Of a DNA stretch of 64,000 nucleotides, positions 41,685 to 50,396 are shown one piece after another (position 1 is the stretch's first letter; the number at the start of each line of letters is the position of its first letter). This DNA is from Bacillus sp. 1780r2a1 (lineage in GTDB: Bacteria > Bacillota > Bacilli > Bacillales > Bacillaceae_H): positions 2,699,258 to 2,763,257 of the forward strand of contig CP099863.1 of the NCBI GenBank assembly GCA_024134725.1. The letters are read 5' to 3'. The position numbers and the translations under genes were made by a program. The notes under the pieces were generated by a model, which worked only from the letters and a program-made list of their open reading frames with translations, was not told where the DNA came from and made no database searches.

Positions 41685-44111
41685 TTAGGATACTGTTTGC
41701 CTTTTATGAAATTGCTCTGAGAGTTCAGCTGGAGTAATCGGTCGACTAAAAAGATATCCTTGTGCTTCATCACAATGCTTTTGACGTAAAAAGCTTAACT
41801 GTTCTTCCGTTTCTACACCTTCAGCAATTACTTTCAAATCCATATTATTAGCCATATTTATAATTGTCTCGACTAAAGCGGCATCTTTTGAGTTTTCAAA
41901 GATATTTTTTGTAAAGGACTGATCGATTTTCAGCGTATCGATTGGAAATAACTTTAAATAACTAAGAGAAGAATAGCCTGTTCCAAAGTCATCAATTGAT
42001 AGGTGAATCCCCATTTTTTTTAACTCATGCATCGTTTTAATTGCATGCTTTGAGTCTTGAATGATACTTTCGGTTAGTTCAAGCTCAAGATACTCAGGGG
42101 CTAATCTACTTTCCTCTAGCGTTTGTTTTACCATCTGAACAAGGTTTGTTTGCTGAAACTGCCTCGAAGAGATGTTTACTGACATTCGCAGGGGAATATT
42201 ATATTCCTCCTGCCATTCCTTATTTTGACGACAAGCTTCTTCAAGAACCCACTTTCCGATTGGAATAATAAGCCCTGTTTCTTCAGCTATGGGAATGAAT
42301 TCGCCTGGAGAAATGTGTCCCCATTCCGGGTGTTGCCAACGTACAAGTGCTTCTACTCCAATTGTATTTCCTGTTAAGATATCAACTTGAGGCTGGTAGT
42401 GTAGCACAAACTCTTTCCTCTCTAGCGCTTTTCTCATTCCAATTTCAAGCTTCATCTTTGTTGAGACGATTTCATTCATATCAGGTGTGTAAAACTGAAA
42501 ATTATTCTTCCCTTGTTCTTTTGCACGATACATAGCCGTGTCTGCATTTTTAATTAATGACTCAATATTTCGTCCATCGGTTGGATAACATGAGATTCCA
42601 ATCGATGGTGTGATAAATATTTCATGTTCGTTAACAATGAATGACTCGCTAAACGCTTCTAACAAATGTTTTGCGAGCTTTGCAATACTATCACTTGTTG
42701 TATTCGGTAATACAATAATAAATTCATCTCCGCCTTGACGGCTAAGCGTATCTATTTTGTCTAAAAGTTTTTTCATCCTCGACGCTGCGTGAATTAAAAG
42801 TTCATCTCCCACAGCATGACCTAACGTATCGTTGACATACTTAAAGCGATCTAAATCAATAAACATTACGCCGATTATATACTTGTTAATGACTGCTTGA
42901 TCAATAGCTTGGGTTAAGCGGTCATTTAATAAATGGCGATTCGGCAATCCTGTTAGAGGGTCTAAATAGACCATTTCATTTATTTTATCTGCTGCTTGCT
43001 TTCGCTCTGTAATATCTCGAATAATACTACTGAAATATGTTTGTTCATCTTCCTGCCAGCTTGCTAAAGAAAGCTCGATTGGAAATTCTATGTCTCTTTT
43101 TTTGACCCCTACTAGTTCAACCGTTTTCCCAATGACTTGCGGTGATTTGCTTTTTAAATAACGCTTCATTCCATCTGCATGGGCTTGTTGAAAACGAGGT
43201 GGAATAATAAGTCTAAGGTTTTGCCCCAACGCTTCACTTTCCTTATAGCCAAACATATGCTCAGCACCTTTATTCCAAGAAATAATTGTCCCATATGCAT
43301 CTGATAAAACAATAGCATCCATCGCGGATTCAATAACGGACCGAAACTTACGCTCAGATTGAAGTGTTTGCGATTCAAACTTGCGATCAATTAACGTGCT
43401 AATTAAGGTAATACCTAATATCAGCAATGTACTAATCCCAATCGAATAAGCTAAAATCACATGATTTAAAGACGACGTAATCAGCTGATAATCATGAGTA
43501 TGGGTAAAAGTTGCCGCGGCCATTCCCGTATAGTGCATCCCTGAAATAGCTGCTCCCATGATTAGTGCGCTTAACCCCTTTTGCCACCAAAAATGAGGCT
43601 TGCCTTCATTTATCCGCGCATAGCATAATAAGCGTATTGCTACAACAGAAGCAATAAAAGCAATGATAACGGATAGAATCCATAGCAAAGGATCATAGAT
43701 AATTTCCGCCGCCATATCCATCGCTTCCATCCCAATATAATGCATCGCTGAAATACCTGCTGCAACCACAGCTCCGCCAATAATAACTTGTCTAGTACTG
43801 ACGTTTTTTTGACCAACTATATAAAGCGCTAAACCAGACGCTATTACAGCTGGCAAGATGGACAAAACAACAACTAATAGCTTATAACTCACAGGAATAC
43901 TTAGATGAAATGCAAGCATTGCAATAAAGTGCATGGACCATATGCCACCGCCCATTGCAACTCCTCCTGCTGTTAGCCAAAGCCACTTTGACATCCCTTT
44001 TGCTTTGTATATACGTGCGCCAATATTTAATGCTGCAAATGAGTCAATAATAGCAATGATAATTGACAGTATAACCAACGGCAGAGAATATGTACTTGAA
44101 ACGATATCCAT
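41685..44111 (-). CDS. MHYT-PAS-GGDEF-EAL protein (cyclic-di-GMP enzyme)
   Basis: The 808-aa protein starts with a seven-helix MHYT domain (residues about 1-235) containing three M-H-(F/Y)-I/T-G/A-M motifs ([30 protein letters not shown]), proposed to bind copper and sense O2, CO or NO. PAS (about 255-375), GGDEF (about 380-540) and EAL (about 550-805) domains follow. The GGDEF signature is intact ([11 protein letters not shown]), and the EAL domain has [31 protein letters not shown] and [10 protein letters not shown], so both cyclase and phosphodiesterase may be active. Single gene; AGGAGG is rather far (about 13 nt) from the ATG. Confidence 0.95.
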   Translation of the reverse strand: MDIVSSTYSLPLVILSIIIAIIDSFAALNIGARIYKAKGMSKWLWLTAGGVAMGGGIWSMHFIAMLAFHLSIPVSYKLLVVVLSILPAVIASGLALYIVGQKNVSTRQVIIGGAVVAAGISAMHYIGMEAMDMAAEIIYDPLLWILSVIIAFIASVVAIRLLCYARINEGKPHFWWQKGLSALIMGAAISGMHYTGMAAATFTHTHDYQLITSSLNHVILAYSIGISTLLILGITLISTLIDRKFESQTLQSERKFRSVIESAMDAIVLSDAYGTIISWNKGAEHMFGYKESEALGQNLRLIIPPRFQQAHADGMKRYLKSKSPQVIGKTVELVGVKKRDIEFPIELSLASWQEDEQTYFSSIIRDITERKQAADKINEMVYLDPLTGLPNRHLLNDRLTQAIDQAVINKYIIGVMFIDLDRFKYVNDTLGHAVGDELLIHAASRMKKLLDKIDTLSRQGGDEFIIVLPNTTSDSIAKLAKHLLEAFSESFIVNEHEIFITPSIGISCYPTDGRNIESLIKNADTAMYRAKEQGKNNFQFYTPDMNEIVSTKMKLEIGMRKALERKEFVLHYQPQVDILTGNTIGVEALVRWQHPEWGHISPGEFIPIAEETGLIIPIGKWVLEEACRQNKEWQEEYNIPLRMSVNISSRQFQQTNLVQMVKQTLEESRLAPEYLELELTESIIQDSKHAIKTMHELKKMGIHLSIDDFGTGYSSLSYLKLFPIDTLKIDQSFTKNIFENSKDAALVETIINMANNMDLKVIAEGVETEEQLSFLRQKHCDEAQGYLFSRPITPAELSEQFHKRQTVS

Positions 44112-44272
44112 AAGTCTTATACTTCCTCCTATATCATCATGTTGTTATAGAAACAGATGAGAGTTAAAATACGTCGGAATCGTCTCTTTCATAAAATAAA
44201 GCGATTTTTGACACTATATATATCGACAAAAACAAAAGATTTTTAAGCTCTTCATGGATTTAGCAGAGAAAC

Positions 44273-44782
44273 TCATTGGCTCCATTTATAATAAATGAAA
44301 GACAAAGAAGGATTGGCTGCACTGTTATTCTCTACACTTTTTTGAGCTAAAAACCCATTCTTCTCCAATACTTTCTGTGAAGCAACGTTTGTCACTGTTG
44401 TCTTAGCTTGCAGGGATTTTACCTGCTTGCGTGCTACTAGCTTATCTAAAAGTAATCTTACTGCCTCTGTTGCAATTTTTTGACCAACATGTTCTTCTCC
44501 AATGCGATAACCTAGCTTTCCCGCTTCATCATGAATATCAACTACATTGATTCGTCCAATAATACCATGATGCTCATCTTTTATCAGATAAAATAAGGAA
44601 CCTGTTTGCTCCTGTTCAAGCACAAGCGCACGCATCCTTTCATGAAATCCACTTTGTGAATAATAGTCTTCACCTCTAGAGGGAACATGCTGTTCAAAAT
44701 ACGTACGGTTGATGACTTCAAACTGATATAAAGCTTCTTCATCTTTCATAGATAAAAGCTTTAAACACAACTTCATTTCCAC
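44273..44782 (-). CDS. GNAT acetyltransferase, RimJ/RimL-like
   Basis: The 169-aa protein has the ribosomal-protein-acetyltransferase-type GNAT fold: IIGRINVVDIHDEAGKLGYR, IGEEHVGQKIATEAVRLLLD (acetyl-CoA motif, Q-K-I-A in place of G-x-G-x-A) and VTNVASQKVLEKNGFLAQ. The substrate is unknown; relatives acetylate protein N-termini or small amines. It is the last gene of a leftward group after two small membrane-protein genes. ATG with TAGGAGTG. Confidence 0.85.
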   Translation of the reverse strand: MEMKLCLKLLSMKDEEALYQFEVINRTYFEQHVPSRGEDYYSQSGFHERMRALVLEQEQTGSLFYLIKDEHHGIIGRINVVDIHDEAGKLGYRIGEEHVGQKIATEAVRLLLDKLVARKQVKSLQAKTTVTNVASQKVLEKNGFLAQKSVENNSAANPSLSFIYYKWSQ

Positions 44783-44825
44783 TCACTCCTAAAAAAGAGA
44801 AATGTAGCTCCATGCCACATTCCTC

Positions 44826-45086
44826 TCAACTCGTTGGTCCTTCAATAATTGAATACTTGGTGAAATAAGCACCAGCTAACAGCAATATAATTGTAAGAGC
44901 TACGCTTACCACACCTAAAAACTGAAACCAATACGCCGCTAACTGCCATAAAGCAATCAGAGAAAAGCAAATGGGAGTTAACGCACTTTTAATTCCTTTT
45001 AACCCTAGTTTCTTTCTCTTTTGGACAACGTATAGATTTGAAACTAATAAACCAGCAATAACAACAGTTGTAAAGATAAATTCCAA
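44826..45086 (-). CDS. Small membrane protein, 86 aa, TTG start
   Basis: Three hydrophobic helices (residues 3-20, 36-52, 58-78) with a basic loop (QKRKKLGLKGIK) place one side in the cytoplasm. TTG 45086 follows GAGGAGAACT. No family recognised. It is 17 bp downstream of another small membrane-protein gene, probably in the same transcript, so the two may act together. Confidence 0.65.
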   Translation of the reverse strand: MEFIFTTVVIAGLLVSNLYVVQKRKKLGLKGIKSALTPICFSLIALWQLAAYWFQFLGVVSVALTIILLLAGAYFTKYSIIEGPTS

Positions 45087-45103
45087 AGTTCTCCTCTCCT
45101 TTT

Positions 45104-45328
45104 CTATGCATGTTTCTTTACGCTATGCTCATACAGCTTTTCTACAATAGCTCCCATAGCTATCCCTATGACAAATGGCATAATTGATCCAACACTTATC
45201 TCAAAACCCTTATCATCATTCATATATTCATAGTTAAAGCGAAGAATTGATATTGAAAATAGCTCTCCTATTAGCATTAATAAACTAGTTGTAAAAATAA
45301 ATGTTCCAAACGTTATAAGAAATTTCAT
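45104..45328 (-). CDS. Small membrane protein, 74 aa
   Basis: Two hydrophobic helices (residues 3-25 and 46-64) are separated by an acidic loop (NYEYMNDDKGFE) that would face outside, and a basic tail (EHSVKKHA) stays in the cytoplasm. ATG with AAGGGGTG. No family recognised. First gene of the leftward pair with the 86-aa membrane protein. Confidence 0.65.
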   Translation of the reverse strand: MKFLITFGTFIFTTSLLMLIGELFSISILRFNYEYMNDDKGFEISVGSIMPFVIGIAMGAIVEKLYEHSVKKHA

Positions 45329-45415
45329 TCCGCACCCCTTTTCCTATAATTATCCATTTTATATGAATTAATTAATTTTGTGTAGGTCTTTAGGAAGAAA
45401 TATTTACCTTAATAC

Positions 45416-45476
45416 TTGAAAATCTGAGAACAAACTAATATTATTAGTTTTATAGCTAATATTATTAGTTTATTCT
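45416..45476 (+). promoter_or_regulatory. Promoter with tandem operator for the MBL/TetR operon
   Basis: TTGAAA (45416-45421), a 17-bp spacer and TATTAT (45439-45444) form a sigma-A promoter. Two direct copies of CTAATATTATTAGTTT start at 45435 and 45456, exactly 21 bp apart (two helical turns). The first covers the -10. They are likely sites for the TetR protein. Confidence 0.7.
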
Positions 45477-45496
45477 TGATGGGAGCTGATAAATAG

Positions 45497-46201
45497 ATGA
45501 AAGTAACTCAATTTGATACGCTTTATCAATTAACTTTTTTTCCGAACTTATTCCCTATTAATTGCTACATTATTGAAGAAGAAACTGAACTAACACTTAT
45601 TGATACAGGATTGGCTTCACATGGTCCAAAAATAATTGAAGTCATTAAATCCCTTTCTAAACCCCTGACAACTATCTTACTAACTCATGGTCATGACGAT
45701 CATGTTGGATCCGTAGATATACTAAAAAAAGAGTTTCCTGACGCTCAGCTCTGTATATCTGCTCGAGATTCTCTTTTACTCAATGGAGATAAACGCTTGC
45801 TAGATGATGAAGGGATGCTGCCTATTAAGGGGGGAATATCAACCAAAATAAAAAGTTCTCCAGACCGCTTACTCTATGAACAAAATACCGTTGGCTCTTT
45901 AAAAGTTATCTCAAGCCCCGGGCATACTCCTGGCTCTATCTCTTTATTTGATGAGCGAAATCGCTTTTTAATTGCAGGAGATGCTTTTCAAACAAAAGGT
46001 GGGATAGCCGTTGCGGGAACGCTAAAGCTTACATTTCCTTTTCCTGCATTTGCAACGTGGGATAAAAATCGGTCACTTAATAGTGCTAAACAGTTAGCAT
46101 CTTTACACCCAAAGCTTCTAGCTGTCGGACATGGTACATGCATAACAGATCCATATGAAGCCATGATGAAAGCGATTCAAAGAGCTGAAAATACATTTTA
46201 A
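45497..46201 (+). CDS. Metallo-beta-lactamase-fold hydrolase
   Basis: The 234-aa single-domain MBL protein has the metal motif THGHDDHVG (H-x-H-x-D-H), His in SSPGHTPGSIS, Asp in IAGDAFQ and the last His in AVGHGTCI. It is a generic glyoxalase-II-like hydrolase of unknown substrate and lacks the RNase J/Z extras. It is first in a two-gene operon with a TetR regulator 16 bp downstream, so it may detoxify the compound the regulator senses. Confidence 0.9.
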   Translation: MKVTQFDTLYQLTFFPNLFPINCYIIEEETELTLIDTGLASHGPKIIEVIKSLSKPLTTILLTHGHDDHVGSVDILKKEFPDAQLCISARDSLLLNGDKRLLDDEGMLPIKGGISTKIKSSPDRLLYEQNTVGSLKVISSPGHTPGSISLFDERNRFLIAGDAFQTKGGIAVAGTLKLTFPFPAFATWDKNRSLNSAKQLASLHPKLLAVGHGTCITDPYEAMMKAIQRAENTF

Positions 46202-46217
46202 AATAGGAGGACACCTC

Positions 46218-46784
46218 ATGTCACCTCGTGCAGGTATTAACTTATCTACTATACTGCAAGCTTCATTATCACTAATAACTGAAGAAGGACATGATAATTT
46301 AACGCTTGGAAAGTTAGCAAAATCATTAAATATTAAGACTCCTTCTTTATATAATCATATTGCCAATCTAGCAGATTTGCGACAGCGCCTTGCAATTTAT
46401 GGACTACAACAATTATATAAAGTAATGGCTGAAGCAGCGATTGGTCAATCTGGTGAAAGAGCTATTCTCTCTCTTAGCTTTGCTTACGTAAATTTTGCGA
46501 GACAATCTCCCGGTTTGTATGAGGCAATGTTTCGCGTTTCAAACCCTGATGACCCAGAGCTTAAAACTCATCAAGAAGCCGTTGTGCAGATTGTGACTAA
46601 GTCAATGGATGCTTATTCTATCGATAAAGTTACTAAAATTCACCTTGTACGTGGATTAAGAAGCTTACTCCATGGCTTTACCTTTATTGAACAACAGCGA
46701 GGATTTCAGCTAGACCTCGATGCTAACACTAGCCTAACTGTCATGATTCAAACATTTATAAACGGATTTTCAAATATAAAATAA
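46218..46784 (+). CDS. TetR/AcrR-family regulator
   Basis: The 188-aa protein has a TetR helix-turn-helix (LTLGKLAKSLNIKTPSLYNHI, residues about 26-46) and a C-terminal WHG-type ligand domain (FAYVNFARQSPGLYEAMFRV, HGFTFIEQQRGFQLD). It is co-transcribed with the MBL gene; tandem 21-bp-spaced repeats over the promoter are its likely operator. AGGAGG before ATG. Confidence 0.9.
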   Translation: MSPRAGINLSTILQASLSLITEEGHDNLTLGKLAKSLNIKTPSLYNHIANLADLRQRLAIYGLQQLYKVMAEAAIGQSGERAILSLSFAYVNFARQSPGLYEAMFRVSNPDDPELKTHQEAVVQIVTKSMDAYSIDKVTKIHLVRGLRSLLHGFTFIEQQRGFQLDLDANTSLTVMIQTFINGFSNIK

Positions 46785-46809
46785 GCTGATACCAACGTAT
46801 CAGCTTTTT
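46784..46809. terminator. Bidirectional terminator
   Basis: AGCTGATAC-caac-GTATCAGCT followed by TTTTTC, shared by the TetR operon and the convergent CapA gene. Confidence 0.88.
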
Positions 46810-46810
46810 C

Positions 46811-47977
46811 TTATTCTCCGCCTTCATAAACAAGCCAGTTTGAATCTGTAATTTGAGCAGATAAATTAATAATTTTATTTTTCACTCGACTTGCTTCAGC
46901 TCCTTGTAAAGGTGCTGGCTGATAGTTATTTCTTGATGCTACGGATGAAATGCTAAATGGAATAACCTGAATTTCCTTTTTATTCGTTAGCTCTCCGCCT
47001 TTCAAATGAAACGTTTGCTGAAAAACAAACGTATCTTTATCACTTGGATTGCGATTTCCACCAAACATAAAGTTTCCTAGGCTATATACAATGAACTTTC
47101 CCTTATACTCTTCAATGCCTTGAACAACATGTGGATGATGTCCTAGAATTAAGTCTGCACCGTTATCGATCGTGTAGCGAGCTAGCTCTTGCTGAGTTTG
47201 TGTTGGCACAGGACTTTTTTCAATACCCCAATGGTAATGTACAATAACAATCTCTGCACCTTCTTTGCGCAAGCGCTTTATGCCAGCCTTGACTTCTTTT
47301 TTGGCTGTTTCCACATTTGAATCCCAACCTTCATACCCAAGTGCACCAATCTTAACACCCTTAACCTCTGTTATGTACTCGTTATCATAACCAAAGTAAC
47401 CGATATCATTTTCATCTAATGTTTTCATCGTATCCTCATACCCTTGATCTAGATAATCAAAAATATGATTATTTGCCAAGTTTACAGCTTCAATATTTCC
47501 TAACTTTAAGATATTAACGTAGGACGGATCTCCTTTAAAACGAAAGGTTTTGGCTGCTTTTTGCGTCGAGTTAGTTAGCGTTGTTTCAAGATTAACTGTC
47601 GTAAAGTCATCGTTTTCAAATAAGTCTTTAATATGTTCTACAAAATACGGTAATCCATTTTTATCTGCTTCATGCGGAAACGACTGTTGATATGGAAAAC
47701 TTTCGTCTGTACCAAGTGTAAAGTCTCCCGCTGCACTAATTTTAATCGTTGTTTCTTTTTCATTCTTGACGGATGCTGCTTTTTTCTCTTTTACTTCTTC
47801 TTTTTGCTCTTTTTTAGGTTGTTCTGTTTCCGTCGAAGCAACATTTTTACTGACAGGTTCTGAACGATTCATATTGGTAATAACAAAGTAACCCATAAGT
47901 AACAAAGCTAGAATAGTAAAAACCCCTCTTTTTTTCATCCGCCGATACTTTTGTTTTCTCCCTGTTCTTTCTTCCAT
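46811..47977 (-). CDS. CapA/PgsA-family protein (metallophosphatase fold)
   Basis: The 388-aa protein has a basic N-terminus and one membrane anchor (GVFTILALLLMGYFVITNM), a Lys/Glu-rich linker (residues about 40-75), then the CapA domain: SAAGDFTLGTDE, VNLETTLTN, NLANNHIFDYLDQG, IVHYHWGIEK, GADLILGHHPHVVQGIE and YSLGNFMFGG. CapA/PgsA is needed for poly-gamma-glutamate export or anchoring. No pgsBC genes are adjacent, so this is a stand-alone paralogue whose role is open. Region 47978-48276 upstream is AT-rich, with promoters for this and the next gene but no clear motif. Confidence 0.88.
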   Translation of the reverse strand: MEERTGRKQKYRRMKKRGVFTILALLLMGYFVITNMNRSEPVSKNVASTETEQPKKEQKEEVKEKKAASVKNEKETTIKISAAGDFTLGTDESFPYQQSFPHEADKNGLPYFVEHIKDLFENDDFTTVNLETTLTNSTQKAAKTFRFKGDPSYVNILKLGNIEAVNLANNHIFDYLDQGYEDTMKTLDENDIGYFGYDNEYITEVKGVKIGALGYEGWDSNVETAKKEVKAGIKRLRKEGAEIVIVHYHWGIEKSPVPTQTQQELARYTIDNGADLILGHHPHVVQGIEEYKGKFIVYSLGNFMFGGNRNPSDKDTFVFQQTFHLKGGELTNKKEIQVIPFSISSVASRNNYQPAPLQGAEASRVKNKIINLSAQITDSNWLVYEGGE

Positions 47978-48276
47978 CTGACCGATTCCCCTTTATACCA
48001 TTTTCCCTAAAAATCTATCATTTTTTTACAAAAAATGAACCTTTCTACCAACAGGATACTATAACTTTTTAGAAAAAACTAGGAATATATCAAAATAATC
48101 TAAATAAATAACCTTTTCGGATAATTTTTACTTTGCGAATAAACTATTTTCAATTGTAATCTTTATATGCTTTTTTTGTTACATATAAAAATTATATGAT
48201 AAAGATAAATTCCAAATGAAAAGGTTTGTTTTTTTCCGTTACGCTATACTAGAAAAATGAAAGGAGGATGTAAAAT

Positions 48277-48684
48277 ATGTCAAGAATTGAACTTTCTAGA
48301 GTTGGATTTACGCCTTTTCAACGGCTATTAGGTCATAACGTAGATATCATGAATAAATGGAGTGATTTAGGTGATGAGTTAGAAAAAACTCTTAGTCTAT
48401 CAACACAGCTAAAGGAAGAAGTAAGGCGCGTATTAGCTGAAAAAAATGGCTGCGCTTATTGTAAAGCAAAAGGTGCGCCAAATTGGAAACAACAAGATGA
48501 GAAAACCATGCTGGCGATTGCCTTTACAGACGTTTTTTTAAAAGAAAAAGAAAGCGTTCCTGATACTGCATTTGTTGTTTTAAAAGAAGCTTTTAACGAT
48601 AAGGAGATTAGCGAGCTTTGTGCCTTTATTTGTTTCACAACCGCTTCACAATATTATGGAGCTATGCTCGACTTACAGCCATAA
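48277..48684 (+). CDS. Carboxymuconolactone decarboxylase/AhpD-like protein
   Basis: The 135-aa helical protein has the AhpD-type motif NGCAYCKAKGAP (C-x-x-C) after the helix LSTQLKEEVRRVLAEK. Such proteins reduce peroxiredoxins or act in peroxide defence. The usual His three residues after the second Cys (CxxCxxxH) is replaced here (CAYCKAKGA), so catalysis may differ. Strong ribosome site (AAAGGAGGATG). Single gene. Confidence 0.82.
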   Translation: MSRIELSRVGFTPFQRLLGHNVDIMNKWSDLGDELEKTLSLSTQLKEEVRRVLAEKNGCAYCKAKGAPNWKQQDEKTMLAIAFTDVFLKEKESVPDTAFVVLKEAFNDKEISELCAFICFTTASQYYGAMLDLQP

Positions 48685-48687
48685 AAA

Positions 48688-48725
48688 TTAACAGAGGTTG
48701 CGTTATGCAACCTCTGTTAGTTTTT
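48688..48725. terminator. Bidirectional terminator
   Basis: AACAGAGGTTGC-gttat-GCAACCTCTGTT followed by AGTTTTT; it overlaps the 3' end of the S66 peptidase gene. Confidence 0.88.
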
Positions 48726-49733
48726 AAATGTTTGTTTTATATAACCTTTTCCATTTTTAATTTCAACCTTCGCAAAAGCACCGTTCACAAGCGTAAGCTG
48801 AGGCGGCATATGTCCAAAGTCAAGATCATATGCAATAGGTACTTCATGCTCTTTAAAAAGATCTTCATACACATCTTCACCTGTATAGCCTCCGACTGGA
48901 TGGTTAGCAGCGCTTCGACCAAAAAGTATGCCGCTACAATAATTAAACCAACCTGCTAGCTTCATTTGAACGAGGGTACGCCTCAGATCTGTGGCTGATA
49001 ACTCGCAGTTTTCAAAATACCATATAAGCTTTCCACCATGTATAAACTTTTGCTGAAATCTTTTAACATTCCCAAACGGTGTGCCAACTACATGACGGAT
49101 TACGTCAATACATCCACCAAGTAACCTTCCTTCAATCACAACCTCTTTGTTTCCAACTGTTTTCCACTCGGTAGGTTCGGTTAAATGAAAGACGCAGGGA
49201 GATGGATTATTGTGCTGCCATTCTTTTTGAAAATTAGTAGAAGAGTACTGCGTAATGCTCTTTCCTTCTTCAAGTTTTAATACTCGTTCCCACATCTTAG
49301 TCGTCTCATCCCAGTACTCGCCTCGCAAATCGACTAAGTTTGGACCATGAGCGGTTGCGATACCGGTTTGAAGTGTCAGAGCAAGCAAGAATAAGCTTGT
49401 ATCAGAATAGCCTAAAACCCACTTTGGTTTAATCTCTTGAAATGGAAGATGCTCTAAAATCTCAATCAAAAGTTCTCCGCCCCAAGGCGGTATAATCAGA
49501 TCGACTGCTGAATCTTCTAACAGGCTCATCAATTCGCGAGCTCTCACTTTCGCCGAAGCAGATTTTGCTTTCATTTGCGTCCAAACAGTTTGGTGGCATT
49601 GAATCTTGTACCCTCGCTCTTCCATTTTGTCACAAGTTGATCGAAACATATGATGTAAAGCTTCTGGAATACCTGAAGAAGGAGCGGTTACGCCTATCGT
49701 TACGGTATGTTTTAAACGTGGAAATTGAATCAT
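48717..49733 (-). CDS. S66-family LD-carboxypeptidase / MccF-like peptidase
   Basis: The 338-aa protein has the S66 fold: IGVTAPSSGIP at the N-terminus, IIPPWGGELLIEIL, the nucleophile Ser in LGYSDTSLFLLAL, Glu in YFENCELSATDL, and the late His in DLDFGHMPPQLTL. LD-carboxypeptidases trim tetrapeptides in murein recycling; MccF relatives hydrolyse microcin C-type aminoacyl-nucleotides. Which role applies cannot be read, though an adjacent unusual aminoacyl-tRNA synthetase is noted. I start at ATG 49733 (AAGGGAG 8 nt upstream) instead of GTG 49742. Confidence 0.88.
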   Translation of the reverse strand: MIQFPRLKHTVTIGVTAPSSGIPEALHHMFRSTCDKMEERGYKIQCHQTVWTQMKAKSASAKVRARELMSLLEDSAVDLIIPPWGGELLIEILEHLPFQEIKPKWVLGYSDTSLFLLALTLQTGIATAHGPNLVDLRGEYWDETTKMWERVLKLEEGKSITQYSSTNFQKEWQHNNPSPCVFHLTEPTEWKTVGNKEVVIEGRLLGGCIDVIRHVVGTPFGNVKRFQQKFIHGGKLIWYFENCELSATDLRRTLVQMKLAGWFNYCSGILFGRSAANHPVGGYTGEDVYEDLFKEHEVPIAYDLDFGHMPPQLTLVNGAFAKVEIKNGKGYIKQTFKN

Positions 49734-49839
49734 GACTTGCACTCCCTTATTTCTCTCTTCCGAATATATTGCTCATCATACCATAATTAACTTTAACTGG
49801 GTTATTTTATCTTTATTTTCCTTTTTTTTAAAATCTCTC

Positions 49840-49869
49840 TTGACTTAAGGAAAATCCATCCATTATAAT
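49840..49869 (+). promoter_or_regulatory. Sigma-A promoter of the thrS-like gene
   Basis: TTGACT and TATAAT are separated by 18 bp; the first T-box leader begins about 45 bp downstream. Confidence 0.75.
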
Positions 49870-49910
49870 CATCCGTAAGCATTGATAAGGACATGAATAA
49901 CTTTTCATTT

Positions 49911-50117
49911 CTACTCAGAGACTAGGGCCTTTGGCTGCAAGCCCTTTAGAAACAAAGTTGATTTACCACCTTTGAGCTATTGCGGGGAAATGCTTTGCAG
50001 ACTATCCGTAATCGGGAAATCCGTTATCGTTTTTGAGCACGACGCTTATTTGTCGTGAAATTAGGGTGGTACCACGACCGCACTCGTCCCTTCTTTTGGG
50101 ATGAGTGCGTTTTTTTA
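49911..50117 (+). promoter_or_regulatory. T-box riboswitch 1 (threonine)
   Basis: Stem I begins near CAGAGACTAGGGCC. The specifier region reads TTTACCACC, giving the Thr codon ACC followed by the usual purine. The conserved T-box AGGGTGGTACCACG is at 50063-50076 and is followed by the terminator CGCACTCGTCCC/GGGATGAGTGCG with seven T (50079-50116). Confidence 0.92.
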
Positions 50118-50169
50118 TACAATTTTATAGATGGCGTTGATAAGAATACGAATCTTCTTTTACCTTTTA

Positions 50170-50373
50170 TCCAGAGACTGGGGCCTTTGGCTGTGAGCCC
50201 TTTAAAAGCAAAGTTGATTTACCATCTTTGAGCTATTGCGGGGAAATGCTTTGCAAACTATCCGTAATCGGGAGATCCGTTATCATTTTTGAGCACGACG
50301 CTTATTTGTCGTGAAATTAGGGTGGTACCACGACCGCACTCGTCCCTTCTTTTGGGATGAGTGCGTTTTTTTA
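50170..50373 (+). promoter_or_regulatory. T-box riboswitch 2 (threonine), tandem duplicate
   Basis: This is a near-identical copy of the first leader (only scattered substitutions). ACC is again in TTTACCATC, the T-box sequence is at 50319-50332, and the terminator at 50335-50372 is identical in its stem. Readthrough of both is needed for expression. Confidence 0.92.
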
Positions 50374-50396
50374 TTTAATTATTGGGAGGAAAAAAC

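Noticed and set aside
46811..47977. Poly-gamma-glutamate (pgsBCA) operon
   Set aside because: Only a CapA/PgsA-type protein is present; no PgsB ligase or PgsC homologue is adjacent.
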